From the NCBI GenBank assembly GCA_028284285.1, contig JANQSA010000048.1, positions 1-64,000 on the forward strand: a stretch of DNA of 64,000 nt, given 5' to 3'. The position numbers and the translations under genes are program-made. Origin of the DNA: Croceivirga sp. (GTDB lineage Bacteria > Bacteroidota > Bacteroidia > Flavobacteriales > Flavobacteriaceae). The first letter of the stretch is position 1, and every line of letters begins with the position of its first letter. This document shows, piece after piece, positions 8,845 to 16,361 of the stretch. The notes under the pieces were generated by a model. The model saw only the letters and a list, made by a program, of their open reading frames with translations, was not told the DNA's origin and ran no database searches.

Positions 8845-9276
8845 ATGAAAAAATACATGCTTCTTACAGCAGTGATCTGCTGTTGCATAAATACCACACT
8901 TGCCCAATCCGGAAACGATACCACTGCCATCGCCCAAATAACAAAAACCCTTACGGACTATATTGAAGGATCTACTAACGGTCAGCCTAATAGGTTGAAG
9001 ACCGCATTTCATCCTGATCTAAAACTGTATTACGTAAAAGACGGAGCATTAAAAATTTGGAGCGGCAAGGAGTATATTGAAGATACCAAAGAAGGCCAAC
9101 CCACCGGGGAAACAGGGAAAATCATCGCAATAGACTATGAGAACGATATTGCCGTAGCCAAAGTTCAAATTTCGAATCCAAAGAATACCATTCCTTATGT
9201 GGATTATTTTATGTTGATGAAACTGAAGAACCAATGGACCATTATCCACAAAATGTTTACGAAAAGAGTGAATTGA
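8845..9276 (+). CDS. Exported NTF2-like (putative lumazine-binding type) protein
   Basis: The start is placed at ATG 8845 instead of the tracked GTG at 8794, because MKKYMLLTAVICCCINTTLAQ is a typical signal peptide. The mature part (~120 residues) has the NTF2/SnoaL cone-fold pattern: an N-terminal helix (IAQITKTLTDYIEG), an FHPDLKLYY strand, and a C-terminal DYFMLMKLKNQWTIIHKMF strand pair. Such proteins in Bacteroidota are annotated as nuclear transport factor 2 family or putative lumazine-binding; no catalytic residue can be named. It probably shares regulation with the serine hydrolase downstream. Confidence 0.75.
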   Translation: MKKYMLLTAVICCCINTTLAQSGNDTTAIAQITKTLTDYIEGSTNGQPNRLKTAFHPDLKLYYVKDGALKIWSGKEYIEDTKEGQPTGETGKIIAIDYENDIAVAKVQISNPKNTIPYVDYFMLMKLKNQWTIIHKMFTKRVN

Positions 9277-9395
9277 ATCCCTATGTGATCATGCGCTCAA
9301 AAAAGACACCGCTCATTTTTTCGTTGTTCGCCACCATTTTGTGTAGCTGTACTGAAAAGCTTTTGATCGGGGATAATAAAAACAAACATTTTCAA

Positions 9396-10481
9396 ATGAA
9401 GTACATTTTTAGAGTTTCATTAGTAGTAGTGGCTATCGCTACGATCAGCTGTAACGATAAGAATACTCATAACAACAGCAAACGAATAGCGTTAGTTGAC
9501 GACTATTCGGAAAGGATTGACAGTTTAATTGCAGCTACGCAACCTCATTTTTTTAATGGTGTTATCCTGATCACCAAAGATCAGGACATTGTATACAAAA
9601 GAGCATACGGGTACTCCGATTTTGACCACAAAAAGCGCATTGCTTTGGAGGATAAATTCAGAATATTCTCGAACAGTAAGCAAATTACTGCCGTGCTCAT
9701 CCTAAAAGAGGTTGAAAATGGCACTATTGATTTACACCAACCTATTCGCGATTATCTGCCCGATTTCAAACCCGCCTGGGCGGACGCAGTAACCGTTCAT
9801 CAGCTACTGAACATGTCATCCGGGGTTACCGCCCTTGAGGAGCCTTTGGCCTTCGCTCCCGGAACAGGTTTTCATTACAGCAACCCTGCATATGGGGTGT
9901 TGGGAAAAATCATAGAAAATGTAACGGGCGAAAAATACGCAGACGTTGCCAATGCCCTCTTTGTGGAATTAGGAATGAAAAACACCTATGCCTATGAATT
10001 TGGGATATCTGATGCCGGTCTTATCTCCGGCCATTGGATTTCGGATGATGATCTTAGAAGGGCAACTTTTGAGGAATATAACTTCACAGAAGGATCCTGG
10101 GAAGAATTCCTTCCGGGAGGCGGGATCATTTCAAATGCTTACGATCTCAACCTTTGGGACAAGGCATTGCACAATGGAGGTATTCTGAAAGCCGAGACAT
10201 ATCGTCTTATGATTACTTCCAATGTTATGGATACTACCGACATCGACAAAGGCTTGAAGTACGGTTATGGTGTGAATATCAATGAAAATGGGCCCATTAA
10301 ATACATAGGCCATCGCGGGAGAGGAATGGGATTCGTGAACATTAAATTCTATGTCCCCCACAAAAAATTAGATGTCATTGTATTGGAAAATGTATATCGC
10401 GACCATGAGGACCCCAGGGTAGTGTACCATTTTGAAACAAAGATCCGAGACATCATTTTGAGTAGCCACCTGGTGAAATAA
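9396..10481 (+). CDS. Serine hydrolase, class C beta-lactamase-like lipoprotein
   Basis: From ATG 9396 the protein has 361 residues and a lipoprotein signal (VVVAIATISC). The penicillin-binding/beta-lactamase class C motifs are present: SxxK as SNSK in FSNSKQITA, YxN as YSN in HYSNPAYGVLGK, and a C-terminal HxG as HRG in YIGHRGRGMG. This family includes D-aminopeptidases, esterases and beta-lactamase-like enzymes in the periplasm; the substrate here is unknown. An in-frame ATG at 9291 would prepend a second complete lipoprotein-like signal, so the start is not certain. Confidence 0.85.
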   Translation: MKYIFRVSLVVVAIATISCNDKNTHNNSKRIALVDDYSERIDSLIAATQPHFFNGVILITKDQDIVYKRAYGYSDFDHKKRIALEDKFRIFSNSKQITAVLILKEVENGTIDLHQPIRDYLPDFKPAWADAVTVHQLLNMSSGVTALEEPLAFAPGTGFHYSNPAYGVLGKIIENVTGEKYADVANALFVELGMKNTYAYEFGISDAGLISGHWISDDDLRRATFEEYNFTEGSWEEFLPGGGIISNAYDLNLWDKALHNGGILKAETYRLMITSNVMDTTDIDKGLKYGYGVNINENGPIKYIGHRGRGMGFVNIKFYVPHKKLDVIVLENVYRDHEDPRVVYHFETKIRDIILSSHLVK

Positions 10482-10586
10482 TACCTCCCGCCAACAACAT
10501 ATCCATGGACTCCTCCCGGAAGTACAACAGTTTGACTTCGAAAAACCGAAAGAATTACCCCTATCAAAAAGGAAAAAAACGGTTTG

Positions 10587-11288
10587 CTATTTCCCGCTCA
10601 ACAATTGATTCACCCTACTGCGATACGTCGGGCCAATAGGGATCGTGTGATTTTCCAGGAAGATTTGATTTCCCTGAACACGCTTAATCCTATTGGTGGC
10701 CACCAGAAAGGATTTATGTATACGAAGGAATTCATCTTGTGGCAGTAGATTTTCCAGGGTGGATATTTTTTCATGACTGATCAGCATTTCCTTGTCAAAA
10801 AACACTTTTACATAATTCCCGTAGGCTTCAATGAACAGAATATCTATTATATGAATTTGATGATGCTGTTTGTCCCCTTTTAAAAAAAAGTGATTGCTTT
10901 GTGGACTGTCCTTGTAACCCTGGATTGCGGGTTCTTGCTTTTGATCAGTTATCTTATTAACTGCCTGTAGGAACCGGGAAAACGAAAAAGGCTTGAGCAA
11001 ATAGTCCATGACATCCAATTCGTATCCCTCCAGGGCATACTCTTTGTAGGCCGTTGTCACAATGATTTTGGGAGGATTCGTTACCGTTTTCAACCATTCA
11101 AAGCCGGTCATTCTGGGCATGTTGATGTCTAAAAAAATCAAATCCACCCTTTTTCCGGTCAAAATTGTTGAAGCCTCAAAAGCGTTGTAAGCGTTACCTG
11201 CTTTTTGTAAATGGGGTAATTCTGCACAATAGCCCTCAATGATACGGTGCGCAATAGGTTCATCATCAATGATGGCGTACGTAATCAT
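10587..11288 (-). CDS. LytTR-family response regulator
   Basis: A 233-residue two-domain regulator. The receiver domain (1-115) has the acidic pair IIDDEP, phospho-acceptor Asp54 in FLDINMP, Thr in VTTAYKEYA and Lys in LLKPFSF. The C-terminal ~100 residues are a LytTR DNA-binding domain (IEAYGNYVKVFF, LRIHKSFLVATNRI). It overlaps the start of its histidine kinase by four bases, so the pair forms a single two-component system. LytTR regulators usually bind direct repeats upstream of envelope genes; the targets here are unknown. Confidence 0.92.
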   Translation of the reverse strand: MITYAIIDDEPIAHRIIEGYCAELPHLQKAGNAYNAFEASTILTGKRVDLIFLDINMPRMTGFEWLKTVTNPPKIIVTTAYKEYALEGYELDVMDYLLKPFSFSRFLQAVNKITDQKQEPAIQGYKDSPQSNHFFLKGDKQHHQIHIIDILFIEAYGNYVKVFFDKEMLISHEKISTLENLLPQDEFLRIHKSFLVATNRIKRVQGNQIFLENHTIPIGPTYRSRVNQLLSGK

Positions 11289-12247
11289 TTACCGGTAGAT
11301 GAATTCAACAATAAGTTCAAATGTACGGTATATACCGTATCCGTTTTTTCAATGGTGAGTTGATGTCGATCGGGATAGCTATGCGCTAAGCGTTTCTTCA
11401 AATTCTCCAGTCCAATCCCTGCTTTTGGACGGGAAGCATTGGGCTCATAATTGTTCTCGATAGTGAAAAGGATCTGATTTCCCTGCGTTTTTAAGCTTAA
11501 ATGGATATAGGCGTTTTCCGTTAATGCCTCAACACCATGCTTAAAGGCATTTTCCAATACAATAATGAAAAGTAGAGGGGCTACCTGAACCGCTTCATCC
11601 ACTTCATGCTTAAATTGGATATCCACTTTTTTCTGATAGCGGATTTTATGTAATTCAATATAGGTTTCCATATAGCGGACCTCATCCATTAGGCTCACAG
11701 ATTCTTCCTTGCCCTCATAAATCGTGTAACGCATCATATCCGACAATTTTAGCACTACTTCAGGCGCTTTTTCTGATTTTTCCACCACCAGGCCATATAA
11801 ATTGTTCAGGGTATTAAAGAAAAAATGAGGATTCACCTGGCTCTTCAATAAGGCTAATTCCGCTTTTCCTTTATCTGCTTGCAATGTCCTTAGCCAACGC
11901 CATTGTTCGTACACCCACAAAGCAGCAAAAACCGGGATCGGAATAAACATGAAATTCGCCAGATACAGGCGATGATTTTCTGTGGGATCAGGTACCATAT
12001 TGAAAAGGAAAAAATTATACGCTATAACCAATCCGTACACAGAAAAAATGGCTACCCTGTACTTTTTGAAAAATTCAGGTAAAACCAGATACGCCACTCC
12101 CAACCAGAATAGGATCAAAAGCGGAATGGTAACAGGACTATCCCAAATACCGGTATAATGGGGAATAACCAGCAGTACAGCCAGGAAAATGGTAATGACC
12201 CCTCCTTTGATGAAAGCCGTATGATATTTTTGAAAAAAACCATTCAT
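11285..12247 (-). CDS. LytS-type sensor histidine kinase
   Basis: A 320-residue membrane kinase. Four hydrophobic helices lie in residues ~12-115, with short loops and no large sensor domain. The His_kinase (PF06580-type) dimerisation motif LLKSQVNPHFFFNTLNNL follows, with the phospho-accepting His at 141. A HATPase region has N in VLENAFKHG and the G box GIGLENLKKRL near residue 290. It is the first gene of the pair with the LytTR regulator, which it presumably phosphorylates. The signal is not evident from sequence. Confidence 0.92.
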   Translation of the reverse strand: MNGFFQKYHTAFIKGGVITIFLAVLLVIPHYTGIWDSPVTIPLLILFWLGVAYLVLPEFFKKYRVAIFSVYGLVIAYNFFLFNMVPDPTENHRLYLANFMFIPIPVFAALWVYEQWRWLRTLQADKGKAELALLKSQVNPHFFFNTLNNLYGLVVEKSEKAPEVVLKLSDMMRYTIYEGKEESVSLMDEVRYMETYIELHKIRYQKKVDIQFKHEVDEAVQVAPLLFIIVLENAFKHGVEALTENAYIHLSLKTQGNQILFTIENNYEPNASRPKAGIGLENLKKRLAHSYPDRHQLTIEKTDTVYTVHLNLLLNSSTGK

Positions 12248-12455
12248 CGCTCAAAAATAGGAATCCCTATAGCCACGCACCATCTTTTTTGACCAACGCC
12301 ATAGGTTTCGCGTCAAACCCTACATTTTTTGTATTGAATGCCATTGGTCTGTTTCACGTATCTCTATGTTTCGTTTTCCCTTGAGTTCATCAAAAGAATT
12401 TCAAGGTATTTCCAGGTGAATTTATGTTTGGATAGCATTACCTAAATACCGCATT

Positions 12456-13463
12456 ATGATACGCAAGATCTTAAAGATTTTAAAGTGGATTGGATTATCG
12501 ATTACTTCACTACTACTGCTAATCCTTTTGGTAGGATTAGGCTTTCGATTGTTTAGAGATGAACCCGTACCCCCAGGGAAACTTGTGGATATTGGAGGAT
12601 TCAAACTCCACATTAATAGCACGGGAAAAAGAAACAGTAAACCTACTTTGGTCATTGAAGCAGGAGCAGGAGGACATAGTGAATATTACTATTGGCTGGC
12701 GAAAGGCCTTCAGGATAGCCTACGGGTTGTACGTTATGACCGTGCCGGTATAGGCTATAGTGAACAAAGTGATACACCACGAGACCCGGAAACCATAGCG
12801 CGTGAACTGCATACCTTATTGAAAAAGACAGGCGAATCACCACCCTATATATTGGCCGGGCACTCCCATGGAGGACATTATATTCGGATATTCAAAAAAC
12901 TTTATCCTAAGGAAGTGGCCGCCTTGGTTTTCCTGGATTCCGGGCATCCGGATGAACGTGAACGACTACCCTGGCCGCCTTCTCCCAGTTGGTTAAACTC
13001 AGTGGTTTACGCCGGGGCCGTTTTAGGGGATTTAGGTATCCTGGATCTATATGTGACCCTATTTGGGAATACTATCATGCGGGCGCCAGGGCTGCCGAAA
13101 GAAATTACCGATCGTTACCACGACTACTTTTTAGACGGAAAATATCTTTGGGGTGTTTTGGAAGAGCATAAATGGCATAAGTGCCTGGAAGAAATGTCCA
13201 AAAAAGTAATGGAAAAAGACACCTTGCCCATTAGGGTTTTTGCCGGAACACATCTTAATAAACCAGCGCTTCGGAAAATGGGTATGAACCCGGAAAAGAT
13301 GTCAACCAATCGGCGAAAAATGCAAGAAGAAATGGCTTCTTTTTCTAAAAACGGCAAGGTATTCTTCATGGATGGAGGTCATTTTACAATTTTTATCAAA
13401 AAGGAAAATGCGGATATCATTTGCGAAGAAATACTTCAGCTTTTGGGTGAACTAAGGCACTGA
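12456..13463 (+). CDS. Alpha/beta-hydrolase, membrane-anchored
   Basis: A 335-residue protein with an N-terminal hydrophobic anchor (residues ~10-32, an uncleaved signal or transmembrane helix) and a complete alpha/beta-hydrolase fold. The oxyanion strand is VIEAGAGGHSEYYYW, then the DRAGIGYSE turn, the nucleophile elbow GHSHGG with Ser at its centre, FLDSGHPDER, and the catalytic His in MDGGHFT near the C-terminus. The family covers esterases, haloperoxidase-like and epoxide hydrolases; the substrate cannot be told. Transcribed alone, divergent from the kinase operon. Confidence 0.85.
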   Translation: MIRKILKILKWIGLSITSLLLLILLVGLGFRLFRDEPVPPGKLVDIGGFKLHINSTGKRNSKPTLVIEAGAGGHSEYYYWLAKGLQDSLRVVRYDRAGIGYSEQSDTPRDPETIARELHTLLKKTGESPPYILAGHSHGGHYIRIFKKLYPKEVAALVFLDSGHPDERERLPWPPSPSWLNSVVYAGAVLGDLGILDLYVTLFGNTIMRAPGLPKEITDRYHDYFLDGKYLWGVLEEHKWHKCLEEMSKKVMEKDTLPIRVFAGTHLNKPALRKMGMNPEKMSTNRRKMQEEMASFSKNGKVFFMDGGHFTIFIKKENADIICEEILQLLGELRH

Positions 13464-13726
13464 TTTGAAGACTTTTAAGGGTAACTACAGGCTAATGTTG
13501 GGAGTTTCCTATTTTACCTTAAAAGGGATGTTTTCTGACTAAAAATCATGTTTCCGGTATGAGCCGTAATCAAGGTTTGTGGAAAGGAATATTAGGAAAG
13601 CAGAGAAGCTGTTTTTTGAATTAAATGTTACCCAATGATTAATTTCTTTTATATCTACCTGTAATGGTGTAGTAAAAAAGCGTGCCTTCCCGCTACTGAG
13701 TCCACTAAAGCTGCTGATGAAAACCA
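13464..13726. other. Intergenic stretch between convergent genes with one long-loop stem
   Basis: CTTTTAAGG (13472-13480) pairs with CCTTAAAAG (13517-13525) across a 36-base loop, immediately after the hydrolase stop codon. It may protect or end the 3' end of that transcript. Nothing else is recognised. Confidence 0.35.
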
Positions 13727-14509
13727 CTACTCTTTACTTTTTGATGGATTTTTATTGACCAATTTCAAATACTCTTTTGCAAATCTTTGACCTAATTCAA
13801 TTGTCGACGTTCTATCAAAATGGTGATCATCTTGATTTTTTAGATTTAGAGAGCTGATCAAATACATGTTTTGCGCTATTTCAGGGATTTTTTTCATTTC
13901 CGCTCTGATTCCATTGTACTCCTCATTCCATTGTCCCAGTTCGCCGCATAGGAAAGGAAGATGCGGTCGATTCAAATCCTTTCTGATATTTTCAACAAGT
14001 AGCCGTAGTTTTTCCAGGTATTCTTCCGGGTTGTTTCTATTGGATTCTCCCTGGTGAAAAAATATGGCTTTTAATTCTGAATCCGGATATTTCTGTAAAC
14101 AGTTGATAATCCTATTGACAGTGGCTTCATAATATCCCCAGTCACCTCCCTTTTGAAATTTCTCGATGGCAGTACCCCCTCTTGCTTGCACAATAATGCG
14201 AATACCATCTTTTTTTGTATTGCTTAAATAGTACTTGCAAAACGAATACGCAGGACTTAGGCGTTGTAGCCCTTTTTTTTCTTTTCGTATGGTACTGTGT
14301 AAGTTCAACGGATTTTTTGCAGGAACAAATTCCCCCTCAGCATTCAGCAGATACGCCTTCCTTATAACAGTGGTATCACTTCCCATAGTTGCCCTGCCCG
14401 CCATATTGGATTGGCCAATAAATACAAACAAGTCTTTCTTTTGGGATCGCAAAGTGTCGCTTACGATGAGGCACAAAATGAAAAGGCTTATTACCTGGTG
14501 TCTGGCCAT
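13727..14509 (-). CDS. Sialate O-acetylesterase-like (SASA domain, CE6-type) secreted protein
   Basis: A 260-residue protein with a signal peptide (SLFILCLIVSDTLRSQ). The SGNH/SASA signatures are present: block I FIGQSNMAG with the nucleophile Ser, a RGGTAIEKF segment near residue 105, FFHQGESN with the conserved Gln/Glu near 150, and the catalytic Asp/His region DDHHFDRTSTIELG near 230. The domain removes acetyl esters from sugars such as sialic acid or acetylated xylan. The start at 14509 gives a sensible signal peptide. Confidence 0.85.
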   Translation of the reverse strand: MARHQVISLFILCLIVSDTLRSQKKDLFVFIGQSNMAGRATMGSDTTVIRKAYLLNAEGEFVPAKNPLNLHSTIRKEKKGLQRLSPAYSFCKYYLSNTKKDGIRIIVQARGGTAIEKFQKGGDWGYYEATVNRIINCLQKYPDSELKAIFFHQGESNRNNPEEYLEKLRLLVENIRKDLNRPHLPFLCGELGQWNEEYNGIRAEMKKIPEIAQNMYLISSLNLKNQDDHHFDRTSTIELGQRFAKEYLKLVNKNPSKSKE

Positions 14510-14730
14510 TTTTACTATTTTCCAATTGCTAAAAGTAGTCGCTCATTAGCTGAGGCCTATCCGTATCAAAGACCGAAACGCTTTTTTCCCAAGGCCATCC
14601 CTAAGTGGTAAAGATACAATTTCATCAGGGGTTTTAAGCTTGCCTGAGATACCCCCGTTCTCAATAGTCACCTTAATTTTTCAAACAACGTTTTTTGATG
14701 CGCGTGGTCAAGGTAGTATTTCCTGATCTC

Positions 14731-15552
14731 CTACCCCAACCCAACATCCAGGGTCATCATGATAATGAATCCGCCGATAAAACCCATAGTGGCGATATCG
14801 GTATATTTATCCCGTTGGGTTTCCGGGATCACCTCTTCCACTACCACAAAGATCATGGCTCCTGCGGCAAAAGCAAGGGCGTACGGCAAAATAGGTTCAA
14901 AGGTCAATACCGCCCAGGCGCCCAGCACTCCGGCAATAGGTTCTACAATGGCAGAGGCCTGCCCATACATCCAGCTTTTTCGTCGGCTTAGACCCTGTCT
15001 TCGCATGGGGACAGCGACAGCAAAGCCTTCCGGGAAGTTTTGTAAGCCAATCCCCAGAGCTAGCGCAACAGCACCGCCAATAGTGGCCCCGTCAAAACCG
15101 GAAGCGACGCCTCCAAAAAGCACCCCTACCGCCAAGCCTTCCGGAATATTGTGTAAGGTAATGGCCAGTACCAGCAAGGTAGTACGGTGCCAGGGGGTTT
15201 TCACCCCTTCCGCTTCACTGGTTTTAAAATTGATATGTACATGGGGCAGCACCTTATCCAGGCCATAGATAAAAAGTGCCCCCAGTAAAAAACCCACAGC
15301 GGCGGGAATCACTTTCACAAAGCCCTCTCCCTCGCTCATCGCTATTCCCGGAGCCAACAAACTCCAAAAACTGGCGGCTACCATTACCCCTCCGGTAAAC
15401 CCCAACATTCCATCCATCCAGGAGCGCTTGGGATTCTTAAACAAAAAAACAAGCCCGGCACCGGCAGCAGTCAACCCCCAGGTAAATAAAGTGGCGTACA
15501 GGGCTGCTAAAATAGGGTCTATACTTTCAAAATAATCGATTACGGCTTCCAT
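14731..15552 (-). CDS. ZIP-family divalent metal transporter
   Basis: A 273-residue polytopic membrane protein of the ZIP family, GufA-like group. The paired metal-site helices carry HNIPEGLAVGVLFGG (TM4) and QNFPEGFAVAVPM (TM5), with His/Asn/Glu ligands. About eight hydrophobic helices are evident, with the variable loop between TM3 and TM4. The usual role is import of Zn, Fe or Mn. Its start lies three bases after the stop codon of the DtxR/MntR-like regulator, so both are co-transcribed, which points to Mn or Fe as the relevant metal (inference). Confidence 0.92.
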   Translation of the reverse strand: MEAVIDYFESIDPILAALYATLFTWGLTAAGAGLVFLFKNPKRSWMDGMLGFTGGVMVAASFWSLLAPGIAMSEGEGFVKVIPAAVGFLLGALFIYGLDKVLPHVHINFKTSEAEGVKTPWHRTTLLVLAITLHNIPEGLAVGVLFGGVASGFDGATIGGAVALALGIGLQNFPEGFAVAVPMRRQGLSRRKSWMYGQASAIVEPIAGVLGAWAVLTFEPILPYALAFAAGAMIFVVVEEVIPETQRDKYTDIATMGFIGGFIIMMTLDVGLG

Positions 15553-15555
15553 GGT

Positions 15556-16209
15556 CTATTCTTTTTTTACGTAAAGATTGGTTGCGATCTGGTTGGAAAT
15601 CTGCAATTCGCGACCGTCGATTTGAATACGAAGCGAATCATCAAAGTCCTCCTTGTCCAATATGGTGATGGTATGCCCCAGAGCAATCTTATTTTTATCT
15701 AAAAACCGCAAAAAGGCGGAAGAGGTATCTTTTACCCCTACACACACCCCTTTGGCATGTACAGGCAATTCGCTTAATAATTGCTTGTCACGTTCCTTGA
15801 ACTCCCCGGTCTTGGACGGAATAGGATCCCCATGCGGATCGTATTTCGGAAAATCGAGCAAGGCATCCAATTGATCAATCAACTTTTCACTTTTAATATG
15901 CTCCAGTTGTTCGGCTACCTCGTGTACCTCATCCCAGGTAAAATCCAGTTTTTTTACTAAAAACACCTCCCAAAGCCGATGTTTCCGAATGATGGCAAGC
16001 GCTGTTTTAACCCCCTTTACCGTGAGGGAAACGCCCTGGTACTTCACATAGTTCACCAATTCCTTATCCGCTAATCTTTTGGCCATATCAGTCACAGAAG
16101 AGGGTTTGGTCTCCATTTCCTCTGCGATGGCATTGGTAGAAATGAGCTGGGAGGTTGCACCTCCCAGATGAAAAATCGTCTTGATATAATTCTCTTCGGC
16201 CCGGGTCAA
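15556..16209 (-). CDS. DtxR/MntR-family metal-dependent repressor
   Basis: A 217-residue regulator with the full DtxR layout: winged HTH (residues ~1-65, SSVTDMAKRLADKELV), metal-binding dimerisation domain (~70-140, with HRLWEVFLVKKL, the HEVAEQLEHI ligand helix and DPHGDPIP), and an FeoA/SH3-like C-terminal domain. The start codon is TTG at 16209. An in-frame TAA lies five codons upstream with no ATG between, so TTG is required. It heads the operon with the ZIP transporter and faces the TonB-dependent receptor across a region with palindromic operators. Confidence 0.93.
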   Translation of the reverse strand: MTRAEENYIKTIFHLGGATSQLISTNAIAEEMETKPSSVTDMAKRLADKELVNYVKYQGVSLTVKGVKTALAIIRKHRLWEVFLVKKLDFTWDEVHEVAEQLEHIKSEKLIDQLDALLDFPKYDPHGDPIPSKTGEFKERDKQLLSELPVHAKGVCVGVKDTSSAFLRFLDKNKIALGHTITILDKEDFDDSLRIQIDGRELQISNQIATNLYVKKE

Positions 16210-16252
16210 AAGAAGTGTTTTTTAAAAATACATTTTATTTATCAAAAAGTAT

Positions 16253-16290
16253 TTTTAGATTTGTCTAAAATTTTAATTTGTCTAGACAAA
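16253..16290. promoter_or_regulatory. Tandem palindromic operators for the DtxR/MntR-like repressor
   Basis: Two inverted repeats lie side by side: TTTTAGA-TTTG-TCTAAAA (16253-16270) and the perfect 14-bp palindrome TTTGTCTAGACAAA (16277-16290). Both share the GTCTA core. A further TTTAGAC half-site lies at 16336-16342. AT-rich palindromes of this kind are typical DtxR/MntR boxes, and their position between the repressor and the receptor gene supports control of both. Confidence 0.7.
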
Positions 16291-16305
16291 ATTATTAAAA
16301 ATCTC

Positions 16306-16335
16306 TTTGTGTATTCCACATTTGATTTATTTTTG
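16306..16335 (+). promoter_or_regulatory. Bacteroidota-type promoter of the TonB-dependent receptor
   Basis: TTTG at 16306-16309, an 18-base spacer and TATTTTTG at 16328-16335 fit the -33/-7 consensus (TTTG, TAnnTTTG). Transcription would start near 16340, inside the third TTTAGAC half-site and 20 bases before the ATG at 16362, so a repressor bound there would block initiation. Confidence 0.6.
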
Positions 16336-16361
16336 TTTAGACTTATTATAAATTGATATAT

